A stretch of DNA of 59,010 nt from Bacteroidales bacterium (GTDB lineage: Bacteria > Bacteroidota > Bacteroidia > Bacteroidales > F082): the NCBI GenBank assembly GCA_017537965.1, contig JAFYJV010000017.1, forward strand, positions 1 through 59,010, written 5' to 3'. Below are positions 16,801 through 29,593 of this stretch, in pieces (the first letter of the stretch is position 1; every line of letters starts with the position of its first letter). The notes beneath the pieces are model-generated. The model was not told the DNA's origin, did not search any database, and worked only from the letters and a program-made list of their open reading frames with translations. The translations under genes and the position numbers were made by a program.

Positions 16801-18165
16801 CTGGATGCCCAGACGGTGCAGTGTAGGAGCACGGTTCAGCAGAATCGGGTGGCCCTTCAGGATGTTCTCAAGGATATCCCAAACTACGGGCTCCTTACGA
16901 TCCACGATCTTCTTGGCAGACTTGACGGTCTTCACGATGCCACGTTCAATCATCTTACGGATGACAAACGGCTTGAAGAGCTCGGCAGCCATGTCTTTGG
17001 GAAGACCGCATTCGTTCATGTTCAGATCCGGACCTACCACGATGACGGAACGGCCTGAGTAGTCAACACGTTTACCCAACAAGTTCTGACGGAAACGGCC
17101 TTGCTTACCTTTCAAACTGTCGCTCAATGACTTCAGCGGACGGTTTGAGTCGGTCTTGACAGCGCTCGACTTGCGAGAGTTGTCGAACAGCGAGTCCACA
17201 GCCTCCTGGAGCATACGTTTTTCGTTACGCATGATGACGTCGGGGGCGTTGATCTCGATGAGTCGTTTCAGACGGTTGTTGCGGATGATGACGCGACGGT
17301 ACAGGTCGTTGAGGTCGGAGGTGGCGAAACGGCCGCCATCCAACGGGACCAAAGGTCTCAGCTCTGGAGGGATCACCGGGACGATCTTCACGATCATCCA
17401 TTCCGGACGGTTCTCCATGTGTTTGTTAGCCTCGCGGAAGGATTCGAAGACCTGGAGGCGCTTCAGCGCCTCTTGCTTACGCTGTTGGGCCGTCTCTGAG
17501 TTGGCCTTGTCGCGCAACTCATAAGATTCCTTGTCAAGATCGATTCTTGAAAGCAGGTCATAGACCGCCTCGGCTCCCATCTTGGCAATGAACTTGTTCG
17601 GGTCGTCATCAGGAAGATACTGGTTCTCAATCGGCAGGGTCTCAAGCAAGTCGAGATATTCCTCTTCCGTCAAGAACTCCATCTTCTGGACCTTGCGGCC
17701 ATCGGTATCGTTCGGGATGTCAACTCCTTCAAGAGCACCTGGCTGGATCACCACATAACGTTCGTAATAGATGATCGAATCCAATTTCTTTGAAGGGATG
17801 CCCAACAGAGCGCCGATCTTGTTCGGGAGGGAACGGAAATACCAGATGTGGGCTACCGGAACAACAAGTTCGATATGTCCCATGCGCTCGCGGCGGACCT
17901 TCTTCTCGGTCACCTCGACACCGCAATGGTCACAGATAGTTCCTCTGTAGCGGATACGCTTGTATTTGCCGCAATGGCATTCCCAGTCCTTGACAGGACC
18001 AAAGATGCGTTCGCAGAACAAACCATCGCGTTCAGGCTTATAGGTACGGTAGTTGATGGTTTCCGGTTTCAAGACCTCGCCGTGTGAGCGGGCAAGGATC
18101 GATTCCGGAGATGCAAGACTGACCGTAATACTGGCAAAGTTGCTATTGATAGTGTTATTGACCAT
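13855..18165 (-). CDS. rpoC: RNA polymerase subunit beta'
   Basis: A 1436-residue beta' subunit. The N-terminal zinc site is [20 protein letters not shown] (about residues 69-88). The catalytic magnesium loop [12 protein letters not shown] is near 460. The bridge and trigger helices follow ([38 protein letters not shown]), and the second zinc site uses CKDCG and [13 protein letters not shown]. Length and order are as in other Bacteroidota. It is 36 bases downstream of rpoB and ends at a strong terminator. Confidence 0.99.
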   Translation of the reverse strand: MVNNTINSNFASITVSLASPESILARSHGEVLKPETINYRTYKPERDGLFCERIFGPVKDWECHCGKYKRIRYRGTICDHCGVEVTEKKVRRERMGHIELVVPVAHIWYFRSLPNKIGALLGIPSKKLDSIIYYERYVVIQPGALEGVDIPNDTDGRKVQKMEFLTEEEYLDLLETLPIENQYLPDDDPNKFIAKMGAEAVYDLLSRIDLDKESYELRDKANSETAQQRKQEALKRLQVFESFREANKHMENRPEWMIVKIVPVIPPELRPLVPLDGGRFATSDLNDLYRRVIIRNNRLKRLIEINAPDVIMRNEKRMLQEAVDSLFDNSRKSSAVKTDSNRPLKSLSDSLKGKQGRFRQNLLGKRVDYSGRSVIVVGPDLNMNECGLPKDMAAELFKPFVIRKMIERGIVKTVKSAKKIVDRKEPVVWDILENILKGHPILLNRAPTLHRLGIQAFQPKLVEGKAIRLHPLVCTAFNADFDGDQMAVHVPLGNAAVLEAQILMLASHNILNPSNGAPITLPSQDMVLGLYYITKPRKSTPDHIVKGEGMSFYSPEEVIIAHNEKRVDMHAIINCRVKVRENGEIVTKKIETTVGRVIFNQVVPEGYGYINQLLTKKSFRSIVGEMVRLLGTAVTTKFLDDIKNMGYYMAYKGGLSFNLGNVLVPAAKEKLISDANAKAAEIREYEKMGFMGPNERYNQIVDLWTDVNTKLTKEVMDLLSSDDQGFNPVYMMLHSGARGSEAQVSQLCGMRGLMAKPMKAGSGGAEIIENPILSNFQEGLSVLEYFISTHGARKGLADTALKTADAGYLTRRLVDVAHDVIITCKDCGTLRGLTVSRGEEIKEKGKHSLLYDRILGRVALHDIFSPVTGELIIAGGEEINEELAEAIDESPLESVEIRSVLTCEAKHGVCANCYGRNLASGKLVQKGEAVGVIAAQSIGEPGTQLTLRTFHQGGKASKGLVVSSTEAKYDGVLEIDELRAVDAERDGVKCQIVIGRSAEMKLHDTNTGVVLMTVNIPYGAKLYFGSGESVKKGDKIFEWDPYNATIVSEFSGKVRFVNVIEGITYHSETIAETGFSERVIIEGKRGTKNPQIEIVDDNGEVQVVYDLPVDAHVVVDENEAIKAGDQLVRIPRNVSGGGDITGGLPRVTELFEARNPSDPAVVSEIDGTVHLEKKLKRGNREIVVTSKTGDQKRYLVPTSKQILAQENDYVKAGQPLSDGAITPASILAIMGPMKVQEYIVNEVQSVYRSQGVTINDKHFEVIVRQMMRKVEIMEPGDTRFLEGELVSKLAFQEENDEIYGKMVVTDPGDSETLSAGQIISAMKLRDENSLLKRKDLKLVETRPAEPATASQVLQGITRAALQTDSFMSAASFQETTKVLTNAAISAKTDYLLGMKENVIVGHKIPAGTGLREYDDLIVTSREEYEELKEKGAVLAD

Positions 18166-18201
18166 ATTGTATCCTATGTTTTTTCAAAGCGTTAGTTCAC
18201 A

Positions 18202-22044
<3,843 letters not shown>

Positions 22045-22130
22045 GGTATTTAGATTTTAAAGGTATGTGAGAAATAAAGAACGGACGAAAAAGATAAGAA
22101 ACGAATTTCTTAAAGCGAAAAATAGGCACA

Positions 22131-22166
22131 AACCTCAGTCCCGAATTTCGTTGTGGGACTGAGGTT
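22131..22166 (-). promoter_or_regulatory. hairpin in the rplL-rpoB spacer
   Basis: AACCTCAGTCCC and GGGACTGAGGTT pair perfectly over 12 bp around a 12-base loop, about 90 bases before the rpoB start and 35 after the rplL stop. No U-tract follows directly, so it looks like an attenuator or RNA-processing site rather than a full terminator. E. coli also has partial termination and RNase III processing in this spacer. Confidence 0.7.
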
Positions 22167-22200
22167 GAATGCCACAAATTTTGCAGGAAATAAATCCTTC

Positions 22201-22578
22201 TTATTTAATTTCAACTTCTGCACCTGCTTCTTCGAGTTGAGCTTTGAGTGCATTAGCTTCGTCTTTGCTCACACCTTCCTTGATAGCCTTAGGAGCTGCG
22301 TCAACGAGTTCCTTAGCTTCCTTGAGGCCGAGGCTGGTAAGTTCTTTCACCAGTTTCACGACGCCCAATTTGGCGGCACCGGCTGATTTCAGGATGACAT
22401 CGAAAGAAGTCTTTTCTTCCGCAGCGGCGGCGGCGCCACCAGCAGCAGGAGCGGCAACTGCAACAGCAGCAGCAGCGGGTTCAATACCGTATTCTTCTTT
22501 CAAAATGGTAGCGAGTTCGTTTACTTCCTTAACAGTAAGATTCACTAATTGTTCAGCAAAAGCTTTAAGATCTGCCAT
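22201..22578 (-). CDS. rplL: 50S ribosomal protein L7/L12
   Basis: A 125-residue stalk protein. The N-terminal dimerisation domain ([19 protein letters not shown]) is joined by an alanine-rich hinge ([21 protein letters not shown]) to the factor-binding C-terminal domain ([35 protein letters not shown]). It recruits elongation and initiation factors to the ribosome. It follows rplJ, which encodes the protein that anchors it. Confidence 0.98.
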   Translation of the reverse strand: MADLKAFAEQLVNLTVKEVNELATILKEEYGIEPAAAAVAVAAPAAGGAAAAAEEKTSFDVILKSAGAAKLGVVKLVKELTSLGLKEAKELVDAAPKAIKEGVSKDEANALKAQLEEAGAEVEIK

Positions 22579-22645
22579 TTTTAATTTATTTTTTAGAGTT
22601 TTACAAATTTAATTCTATTACTTGCGAATGTTTACATTCAATGTT

Positions 22646-23167
22646 TTATTCTGCCTTTTCGGATAACGTCTCGAGAATTCCTGTAAGCTTGTGACCGCCT
22701 GACTGGAGGCCGCTGATGACGTTCTTGACCGGTGACTGCAGCAAGGCGATGATGTCGGCGATGAGGTCGTTCTTCGACTTGATGTTGCAGAGGGTATCGA
22801 CCATGTTGTCACCAATGTAGCAGCACTCTTCAATGAAGGCGCCCTTCAAGATGGGACGATCGCTCTTCTGGCGGAAATTCTTGATCAGTTTGGCGGGGGC
22901 ATTACCCGTCTCGCACAGCATCACGGCGGTGGAGCCTTTGAGAACGTCGTAAAGATCGGTATAATCCTTCTCCATCTGCTGCATTGCTTTGTGTAGCAGG
23001 GTGTTTTTCACGACGAGCATCTTGATGCCACTATTGAAGCACTGTCTTCTGAGCTGGCTGGTCTTCTCCGCATTGAGGTCGGAGATGTCAGTCAGATAGA
23101 AATTAGGACAAGCCTGCAGTTCAGCGAGTATGGAGTCGATAATGATTTGTTTATCTTCTTTTCTCAT
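22646..23167 (-). CDS. rplJ: 50S ribosomal protein L10
   Basis: A 173-residue stalk base protein: the N-terminal rRNA-binding domain includes RRQCFNSGIKMLVVKNTLL and KGSTAVMLCE, and the C-terminal helix binds L7/L12 dimers. It sits 21 bases after rplA and 67 bases before rplL. In many bacteria L10-L12 represses translation of its own mRNA; no such leader structure was identified here. Confidence 0.97.
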   Translation of the reverse strand: MRKEDKQIIIDSILAELQACPNFYLTDISDLNAEKTSQLRRQCFNSGIKMLVVKNTLLHKAMQQMEKDYTDLYDVLKGSTAVMLCETGNAPAKLIKNFRQKSDRPILKGAFIEECCYIGDNMVDTLCNIKSKNDLIADIIALLQSPVKNVISGLQSGGHKLTGILETLSEKAE

Positions 23168-23188
23168 TTCAATAACTTCCTTTCAAAT

Positions 23189-23884
23189 TTAGATTGCTAC
23201 TGATTTAATATCGATCTGCACACCCGGGCTCATGGTACTTGAAATGTAAACGCTCTTCACGTACGTACCCTTTGCGGCTGCTGGTTTCAACTTGATAACG
23301 GTGGAAATGAGTTCCTTGGCGTTATCAAAAATCTTCTCTGGAGTGAAACTGACTTTTGCGACTGCAGCGTTGATGATACCGTATTTATCGACCTTGAAGT
23401 CGATCTTACCGGCCTTTACTTCTTGAACAGCCTTGCCCACTTCCATCGTCACCGTGCCCGTCTTGGGGTTAGGCATCAATCCACGGGGACCGAGGATACG
23501 ACCCAACGCACCGACTTTAGGCATGATGTTAGGCGTGGTGATGATCACGTCAATATCAGTCCAACCATCCTTAATCTTCTGGATGTATTCATCCAGGCCG
23601 ACATAATCGGCACCAGCATCCAAAGCTTCTTGCGCCTTGTCAGGGTTGCAAAGAACCAAGACACGGACGACCTTACCTGTTCCGTGGGGAAGCGTCACCG
23701 AGCCGCGCACCATTTGATTGGCCTTGCGGGGGTCAACGCCCAGACGGATGTTCAGGTCAACAGAAGCATCAAACTTGGTGTAAGTGATCTGTTTAACGAT
23801 ATTAACCGCTTCAATCAAGGAGTAACTCTTGCTTTTGTCGAACTTAGCCAAAGCTTCTTTCCGTTGTTTAGTAACTTTTGACAT
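23189..23884 (-). CDS. rplA: 50S ribosomal protein L1
   Basis: A 231-residue L1-stalk protein with [37 protein letters not shown] and the C-terminal [17 protein letters not shown]. It moves deacylated tRNA from the E site and can repress the rplK-rplA mRNA in other bacteria. It lies 39 bases downstream of rplK. Confidence 0.98.
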   Translation of the reverse strand: MSKVTKQRKEALAKFDKSKSYSLIEAVNIVKQITYTKFDASVDLNIRLGVDPRKANQMVRGSVTLPHGTGKVVRVLVLCNPDKAQEALDAGADYVGLDEYIQKIKDGWTDIDVIITTPNIMPKVGALGRILGPRGLMPNPKTGTVTMEVGKAVQEVKAGKIDFKVDKYGIINAAVAKVSFTPEKIFDNAKELISTVIKLKPAAAKGTYVKSVYISSTMSPGVQIDIKSVAI

Positions 23885-23923
23885 TTAACTTAAGTTTTTT
23901 TGTTCTACAAATGCATTAAAGAC

Positions 23924-24370
23924 TTAGTCTTTCTTTAAAGGTGATTCGCCGGTTACCTTCACTCCCATACTACGGGCAGTACCAGCCACCATTGACATGG
24001 CTGATTCGATGGTGAAGCAATTCATATCCTTCATCTTGTCGGTTGCGATCTGGCGCACCTGGTCCCAAGTGAGGCTACCCACTTTGGAGCGGTTGGGTTC
24101 TTTCGAACCGCCTTTGATCTTGGCGACTTCGAGGATGGAAACGGCCACAGGGGAAGCCTTCACGATGAAATCGAAAGACTTGTCCTTATACACAGTGATG
24201 ATGACTGGCAATACCTTACCAGCCTGATCCTGCGTACGGGCATTGAATTGCTTGCAGAACTCCATAATGTTCACACCTTTGGAACCGAGGGCGGGACCAA
24301 CGGGTGGAGCGGGGTTCGCGGCTCCTCCTTTAATTTGCAGTTTAATTAATCCGCTTACTTCTTTTGCCAT
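23924..24370 (-). CDS. rplK: 50S ribosomal protein L11
   Basis: A 148-residue protein of the GTPase-associated centre. The N-terminal domain contains [20 protein letters not shown] and the proline-rich linker that lines the thiostrepton site; the C-terminal domain has the rRNA-binding [12 protein letters not shown]. It also takes part in RelA activation in other bacteria. It follows nusG by 54 bases. Confidence 0.98.
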   Translation of the reverse strand: MAKEVSGLIKLQIKGGAANPAPPVGPALGSKGVNIMEFCKQFNARTQDQAGKVLPVIITVYKDKSFDFIVKASPVAVSILEVAKIKGGSKEPNRSKVGSLTWDQVRQIATDKMKDMNCFTIESAMSMVAGTARSMGVKVTGESPLKKD

Positions 24371-24424
24371 CTTTTTAATCCTTCATTAAATGATAAGGAA
24401 ACATTCAATTCACTTTTCAGGCCA

Positions 24425-24970
24425 TCACTCCAACTTCACCTGGAAATAGCTCAGCTCCAACGGAGTCTTGCGGCCGAAGATCTTCACGCTCACTTTGAGT
24501 TTTTTCTTCTCATCGTTCACTTCCTCGATAATGCCGCTGAAACTCTTGAACGGTCCCTCATTCACAATGACAGACTGTCCAACCATGAAGGAGATGTCGC
24601 TACCCTCACCCATTTCCTGAAGCTCATCCATCTTACCTAAGATGCGATTCACTTCTGCCGGACGAAGGGGATCGGGCTCACCCTTGGTACCCAGAAAACC
24701 GAGCACGTTCGGGACGTTGCGGATCACATGAACGACTTCACCTGCCAAGATCGCCTCAATGAGGACATAGCCCGGAAGATAGTTCCTTTCTTTGGAAACC
24801 TTCTTGCCGTTCTTCACCTCAAAGTACTTCTCGGTAGGTATCAGTACCTGCAGAATTTGGTCTTGTAGATTAAGGCGCTTGATTTCGGATTCAAGGTATT
24901 CTTTTACCTTTTTCTCCTTACCGCTAATGGCCTTGATCACATACCATCTCTTTTCATTCGATCCGTTCAT
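24425..24970 (-). CDS. nusG: transcription termination/antitermination factor NusG
   Basis: A 181-residue NusG with the N-terminal RNA polymerase-binding domain (RWYVIKAISGKEKKVKEYLE, YLPGYVLIEA, VPNVLGFLG) and a C-terminal KOW domain (VNEGPFKSFSGIIEEVNDEK). It adjusts elongation and couples RNA polymerase to the ribosome or Rho. It stands in the usual secE-nusG-rplK order. Confidence 0.97.
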   Translation of the reverse strand: MNGSNEKRWYVIKAISGKEKKVKEYLESEIKRLNLQDQILQVLIPTEKYFEVKNGKKVSKERNYLPGYVLIEAILAGEVVHVIRNVPNVLGFLGTKGEPDPLRPAEVNRILGKMDELQEMGEGSDISFMVGQSVIVNEGPFKSFSGIIEEVNDEKKKLKVSVKIFGRKTPLELSYFQVKLE

Positions 24971-25027
24971 CTTCCAAGCGATATTGAAACGTTAGCCCAA
25001 AATGCTTATAGATTCAATAAAACTCAA

Positions 25028-25222
25028 TTAGAAATGCACGTGTTGATAGAACACTTCCAAAAGGTTTTTAAAAGAGATATCCATCAAGAATACCACCAAG
25101 GCGATAATCAGGGAAGCAATGGATACGACAATGACACTACTGCGTAGTTCTTTCCAAGTTGGCCAAGTAACTTTCTCTTTCAACTCGGTATAGCATTCCT
25201 TTACGTAGTCAACAATTTTCAT
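25028..25222 (-). CDS. secE: preprotein translocase subunit SecE
   Basis: A 64-residue single-span SecE: an amphipathic N-terminal helix with EKVTWPTWKEL followed by one membrane segment (VIVVSIASLIIALVVFLMD). The ATG at 25222 was chosen because the longer frame would run into tRNA-Trp. SecE clamps SecY in the protein-conducting channel. The gene lies between tRNA-Trp and nusG, as is usual. Confidence 0.95.
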   Translation of the reverse strand: MKIVDYVKECYTELKEKVTWPTWKELRSSVIVVSIASLIIALVVFLMDISFKNLLEVFYQHVHF

Positions 25223-25246
25223 CTTTCTTGAATCTTTCAAAAAAAG

Positions 25247-25319
25247 CACGGGCGGAAAGGCTCGAACTCTCGACACTCGGTTTTGGAGACCGATGCTCTA
25301 CCAACTGAGCTACGCCCGT
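25247..25319 (-). tRNA. tRNA-Trp (CCA)
   Basis: A 73-base cloverleaf. The acceptor stem is ACGGGCG/CGCCCGT with discriminator G. The D-arm contains AGCTCAGTTGGTAGAGC, the anticodon loop CTCCAAA carries CCA, and the T-arm contains GTTCGAG. CCA is not encoded. It lies between tuf and secE. Confidence 0.96.
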
Positions 25320-25323
25320 AGAT

Positions 25324-25349
25324 TAAGGGAGGCACATAGGCCTCCCTTA
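25324..25349 (-). promoter_or_regulatory. hairpin between tuf and tRNA-Trp
   Basis: TAAGGGAGGC and GCCTCCCTTA form a 10-bp perfect stem with a 6-base loop, directly before the 5' end of tRNA-Trp. A T-rich run follows it only on the plus strand. For the minus-strand transcript it looks like a processing signal or a weak attenuator separating tuf from the tRNA. Confidence 0.55.
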
Positions 25350-25371
25350 GTTTTTAATGCCAATCAATCGA

Positions 25372-26562
<1,191 letters not shown>

Positions 26563-26609
26563 TTTATTTCTAATTATTTAAGGTTATTGACTTCTATAAA
26601 CACTAATCG

Positions 26610-26681
26610 AGCCGATGGGGAGAATTGAACTCCCGACCCCTTCCTTACCAAGGAAGTGCTCTACCGCTGAGCTACATCGGC
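26610..26681 (-). tRNA. tRNA-Thr (GGT)
   Basis: A 72-base cloverleaf with acceptor GCCGATG/CATCGGC, anticodon arm CTTCC TTGGTAA GGAAG carrying GGT, and T-arm GTTCAAT. It is the last tRNA before tuf. Confidence 0.95.
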
Positions 26682-26694
26682 TTTTGTCATTCTG

Positions 26695-26767
26695 AGCGGA
26701 AGACGGGGCTCGAACCCGCCACCTAAAGCTTGGAAGGCTTTCGCTCTGCCAAATGAGCTACTTCCGC
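26695..26767 (-). tRNA. tRNA-Gly (TCC)
   Basis: A 73-base cloverleaf with acceptor GCGGAAG/CTTCCGC, discriminator T, anticodon arm AAGCC TTCCAAG GCTTT-like carrying TCC, and T-arm GTTCGAG. It lies between tRNA-Tyr and tRNA-Thr(GGT). Confidence 0.94.
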
Positions 26768-26774
26768 TTGACTG

Positions 26775-26856
26775 TGGGGGAGGGTGGACTCGAACCACCG
26801 AACTCATCCGAGGACAGATTTACAGTCTGTTGCAATTGCCACTATGCGACTCCCCC
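26775..26856 (-). tRNA. tRNA-Tyr (GTA)
   Basis: An 82-base class II tRNA with acceptor GGGGGAG/CTCCCCC, discriminator A, anticodon arm ACAGA CTGTAAA TCTGT carrying GTA, and the long variable arm expected of bacterial tRNA-Tyr. Confidence 0.95.
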
Positions 26857-26874
26857 TAAAGTTGGCTAACTCAG

Positions 26875-26947
26875 AGCCGGTAGACGGACTCGAACCGCCG
26901 ACAGGCTGATTACAAATCAGCTACTCTACCAACTGAGTTATACCGGC
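26875..26947 (-). tRNA. tRNA-Thr (TGT)
   Basis: A 73-base cloverleaf with acceptor GCCGGTA/TACCGGC, anticodon arm GCTGA TTTGTAA TCAGC carrying TGT, and T-arm GTTCGAG. It is the first gene of the tRNA-tuf transcript. Confidence 0.95.
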
Positions 26948-26979
26948 AAACTATCTAAGAACATTGGGCTCCTTACGAA

Positions 26980-27007
26980 GCACACCCTCTCGTTTGAAAG
27001 GGTGTGC
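26980..27007 (-). promoter_or_regulatory. hairpin at the 5' end of the tRNA-tuf transcript
   Basis: GCACACCCT and AGGGTGTGC pair over 9 bp around a 10-base loop, immediately after the -7 element. It overlaps the predicted transcription start, so only part of it may be transcribed from this promoter. It could instead fold in transcripts reading through from hpf. No U-tract follows. Confidence 0.45.
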
Positions 27008-27036
27008 AAAATTACATACTTTTTCGATACCTGCAA
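27007..27036 (-). promoter_or_regulatory. promoter of the tRNA-tuf-secE-nusG-rpl-rpoBC block
   Basis: TAATTTTG at 27007-27014 (minus strand) is a full match to the -7 element. TTGC at 27033-27036, with an 18-base spacer, fits the -33 element. It lies 60 bases before the first tRNA and is the only strong promoter seen for the block. Confidence 0.75.
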
Positions 27037-27105
27037 CTCTTTTCTTTCTTTTTTTTCCAAAAAAAATCAAAAAAAGTTGCATTTATCTGTAAATCAATCG
27101 TCTAG

Positions 27106-27402
27106 TTACTTAACAAATTTGCCTTTATATTTTTCCAGCTGCTTCTTCAAAGCATCTGACGCCAAGTCAGTCGCCTCTTCAAAACTCTTGCATTGCTTAC
27201 TCGCAAAAAGATCATCGCCTTTCAGCATCAGACGAATGTCCGCGATCTTGTTCTCCGGCGCATCGGTGTTGTCGAGTTTCAACGTCACCTCGGCACCAAT
27301 CACATCGTTGTACTTGCTGCAAACCTTCTCCACCTTTTGGGTGATGAATTCTTCCAGGTCGCTACTGGCCCTGAAATGTACTGCATTGATCATTACTTTC
27401 AT
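27106..27402 (-). CDS. hpf: ribosome hibernation-promoting factor (HPF/RaiA family)
   Basis: A 98-residue short-type HPF/RaiA protein with the beta-alpha-beta-beta-beta-alpha pattern: NAVHFRASSDLEEFITQKVEKV, then VTLKLDN, KIADIRLMLKGDDLFA and SFEEATDLASDALKKQLEKYK. It binds the 30S A and P sites and silences ribosomes in stationary phase. The gene follows the xerC-like recombinase by 41 bases. Confidence 0.92.
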   Translation of the reverse strand: MKVMINAVHFRASSDLEEFITQKVEKVCSKYNDVIGAEVTLKLDNTDAPENKIADIRLMLKGDDLFASKQCKSFEEATDLASDALKKQLEKYKGKFVK

Positions 27403-27443
27403 AGTTACTCCTTTCTTTTATTCCCTTTCGGGATGGTTTCTTA

Positions 27444-28322
27444 TCACCCTTTCGGGTGTGCTTGTTGATGTATCTTTTTCAGTTGTTCAATCGTGTTATG
27501 AGCATAAACCTGGGTCGTTGCCAGATCGGCATGGCCCAACAGCTTCTGTATCGCCACCAGACTGGCACCCTCGTCCAACAAATGCGTCGCAAAGGTATGG
27601 CGCAACACATGGGGACTCTTCTGTTTCAAGGTAGTCACACCCTCCAACAAACGATGCACCTTATTATATACAAAGTACGGCGACATCTCCTCCCCCTTGT
27701 CGTTCAGCAACAACCGGTCGGCATGAGACTCAAACTGAACATCCCTCAAGGACTGGTAGTGACCGACCATCGACAGCAGATCGCGACTGATGGGAATGAA
27801 ACGCTCCTTGTCTCTTTTGCCTCTCACCTTGATCCGCATCTCCAACACATCCACATCAATGTCACGCAGCCCGATCAGTTCCGCTTTCCGAATCCCGGTC
27901 TGGTACAATATTTCAAACAACAACTCGTCACGTTTTATTGTATATTCGTCCCGGTTTTCAAATGACACCTTATTAATATCACCTTCCGAAACAAATTTTA
28001 CTAATGGCTTTGGCTGCTTCAAACTCTTGATGCCCACCATGGGCGACTTCTCCACAATTTCCTCGCGAAGACAAAACTTGTAAAACGTCCTCAAGGTGGA
28101 GATCATCCTGTTAATGCTCCTATTGGATAGGCCCTCTTCTTTCAGGGCAACCAAAAACGACTTGATCATAGGCGTGGTTGCCTTCGGGAGATCCTCTATA
28201 GAATAAACCGTCGTCATATACTTTGCAAAACGCTCCATGTCACGAAGATACGATTTCTCCGTCAACGGAGAGCATCGACGCTCCGCTTGAATATACGATA
28301 TGAATCGATCGATGATTTGCAT
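27444..28322 (-). CDS. xerC: tyrosine recombinase of the XerC/XerD type
   Basis: A 292-residue recombinase. The N-terminal SAM-like domain begins IIDRFISYIQAERRCSPLT. The catalytic domain shows the arginine in TGIRKAELIGL, the HxxR box HVLRHTFATHLL, and LGHADLATTQVYAH with the catalytic tyrosine. The ATG at 28322 was preferred to a TTG four codons upstream. Length and setting between rpsU and hpf indicate a housekeeping chromosome-dimer resolvase rather than a mobile-element integrase. Assigning C versus D is uncertain. Confidence 0.88.
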   Translation of the reverse strand: MQIIDRFISYIQAERRCSPLTEKSYLRDMERFAKYMTTVYSIEDLPKATTPMIKSFLVALKEEGLSNRSINRMISTLRTFYKFCLREEIVEKSPMVGIKSLKQPKPLVKFVSEGDINKVSFENRDEYTIKRDELLFEILYQTGIRKAELIGLRDIDVDVLEMRIKVRGKRDKERFIPISRDLLSMVGHYQSLRDVQFESHADRLLLNDKGEEMSPYFVYNKVHRLLEGVTTLKQKSPHVLRHTFATHLLDEGASLVAIQKLLGHADLATTQVYAHNTIEQLKKIHQQAHPKG

Positions 28323-28335
28323 CGTAAAAGACAAT

Positions 28336-28382
28336 AAAAAAACTCCGTTGTAAAATTAAGCAAAAATGCTTATACAACGAAG
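28336..28382 (-). terminator. rho-independent terminator of rpsU
   Basis: On the minus strand CTTCGTTGTA pairs with TACAACGGAG over 10 bp, enclosing a second stem TAAGCA/TGCTTA, and is followed by seven T's (28336-28342). It ends 14 bases before the recombinase ATG. Confidence 0.85.
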
Positions 28383-28418
28383 CTTTTTTCAAAAAAATTA
28401 TTTTCCCTAACGGGCGAA

Positions 28419-28616
28419 TTACATATTCTCTTCAGCCTGACGGAGTTGTTGCACGTAGATAGCCTTCAGACGCTGTGCGCGTTTGATCACGGAGGGCTTG
28501 GTGAACTTTTGACGTTCGCGCAATTCCTTCACGACGCCGGTCTTTTCGTACTTTCTCTTGTAGCGCTTCAAAGCTCTGTCGATGCTTTCGCCTTCTTTTA
28601 CAGGAATAATAATCAT
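28419..28616 (-). CDS. rpsU: 30S ribosomal protein S21
   Basis: A 65-residue basic protein starting MIIIPVKEGESIDRALKRYK, followed by KYEKTGVVKELRERQKF, the standard S21 pattern; it assists mRNA binding on the 30S subunit. It has its own -7 element (28673-28680) and terminator. In Bacteroidota S21 has been linked to the weak use of Shine-Dalgarno pairing, which fits the poor SD sites here. Confidence 0.96.
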   Translation of the reverse strand: MIIIPVKEGESIDRALKRYKRKYEKTGVVKELRERQKFTKPSVIKRAQRLKAIYVQQLRQAEENM

Positions 28617-28672
28617 TTTAAAACACTTCCTTCTTTTAATGGTTAGTAATAAAAAAACGTTTTTTGAGGGCG

Positions 28673-28680
28673 CAAAGATA
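28673..28680 (-). promoter_or_regulatory. -7 element of the rpsU promoter
   Basis: TATCTTTG on the minus strand matches TAnnTTTG, about 57 bases before the rpsU ATG. No clear TTTG is found at the -33 position. Confidence 0.55.
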
Positions 28681-28726
28681 CAGGTTTTTTGTTTATGGTG
28701 ATCGAAATCTTGAAAAAATTTATCAA

Positions 28727-29482
28727 TCAGCCTTTTATCTGTACATGAAAGCCCTCGCGGATAAGAGGATCCAATAGGGATCGCATCTCCTCCACCGTAA
28801 ACTTCTGCAAACCCTCTTCGGGCGTGGGACGGTCAATGGTATAGACCATCACCTCACGCGGCTTCAGCAAACGAACAATATCCATCCAACCGCACAACAC
28901 TTCGGGAGTGGACGAGTCAAAGTCCCTGCTTTTCAGGAACATCGTCTGTAAGACAAAATCTCCGTCGAATTGCTTCAAAGCCTCAATCACACGGGCCACA
29001 TCATAGCCGGGAGCAGGATGGTTGATCTTTTGGATCCATTCATTCGTTGGGGCGTCGATCTTCATGATGGGATTGTCCACTTTGCAAAGCGCGTCAAAAA
29101 TCTCTTTCCTATGCACCTGCGTGGCATTGGAGAGCACCGAGACCTTTGCCGAAGGGAAATAACGATCACGCAATGCAATGGTGTCGTCAATGATCCTTGG
29201 AAAATCGGGATGAAGAGTGGATTCACCGTCACCGGAAAAAGTAAATGAATCGACCGGAGTGCCTTCAGCCTTCATCCGTAATAGCTTGGTTTCAAGTGCT
29301 TCATGTACCTCATCGGCCGTTGGCAAACGCGTGTCGTCACGGCCATCACGGTTCCAACCGCATTCACAATAGATGCAATCGAACGAACAGATCTTGCCGT
29401 TCACAGGCATCAAGTTGATCCCCAACGAATTCCCCAAACGCCGACTTTTGATCGGTCCAAACACCGTTTCTTCCCTGATCAT
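28727..29482 (-). CDS. radical SAM protein (COG0731-like)
   Basis: A 251-residue radical SAM enzyme. The cluster motif is CSFDCIYC (about residues 33-40), preceded by FGPIKSRRLGNSLGINLMP, which marks the COG0731/wyosine-synthase-like family. FSGDGESTLHPDF and SVLSNATQ are the SAM-binding parts. The C-terminus holds IDRPTPEEGLQKF. The ATG at 29482 was chosen over an upstream TTG. Bacterial members have no settled substrate; tRNA modification is one possibility, from distant archaeal relatives. Confidence 0.87.
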   Translation of the reverse strand: MIREETVFGPIKSRRLGNSLGINLMPVNGKICSFDCIYCECGWNRDGRDDTRLPTADEVHEALETKLLRMKAEGTPVDSFTFSGDGESTLHPDFPRIIDDTIALRDRYFPSAKVSVLSNATQVHRKEIFDALCKVDNPIMKIDAPTNEWIQKINHPAPGYDVARVIEALKQFDGDFVLQTMFLKSRDFDSSTPEVLCGWMDIVRLLKPREVMVYTIDRPTPEEGLQKFTVEEMRSLLDPLIREGFHVQIKG

Positions 29483-29504
29483 GGTCAATTTGAAATTATG
29501 CGTG

Positions 29505-29512
29505 CAAAAATA
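29505..29512 (-). promoter_or_regulatory. -7 element of the radical SAM gene promoter
   Basis: TATTTTTG on the minus strand matches the -7 consensus, 22 bases before the ATG. It is divergent from the fba -7 element 33 bases away. Confidence 0.5.
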
Positions 29513-29544
29513 GGAATAACCGAGATATCAATTATAAAAAAAAC

Positions 29545-29552
29545 TATCTTTG
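29545..29552 (+). promoter_or_regulatory. -7 element of the fba promoter
   Basis: TATCTTTG matches TAnnTTTG, 41 bases before the fba ATG. The -33 position lacks a clear TTTG. Confidence 0.55.
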
Positions 29553-29593
29553 CACAAAATACGAAATAAGGAATATTAAAATAGATTCATATC

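Noticed and set aside
23168-23188. Possible L10 autoregulatory leader between rplA and rplJ
   Set aside because: The gap is only 21 bases, too short for the known leader type, and no stable fold was seen.
26610-26947. tRNA cluster as an integration hotspot
   Set aside because: The tRNAs are intact, closely spaced and lead straight into tuf; no partial tRNA copies or integrase are nearby.
27444-28322. Tyrosine recombinase as a sign of a mobile element or integron
   Set aside because: It sits between rpsU and hpf with no attachment-site repeats, cargo genes or atypical composition, as expected for a housekeeping Xer protein.
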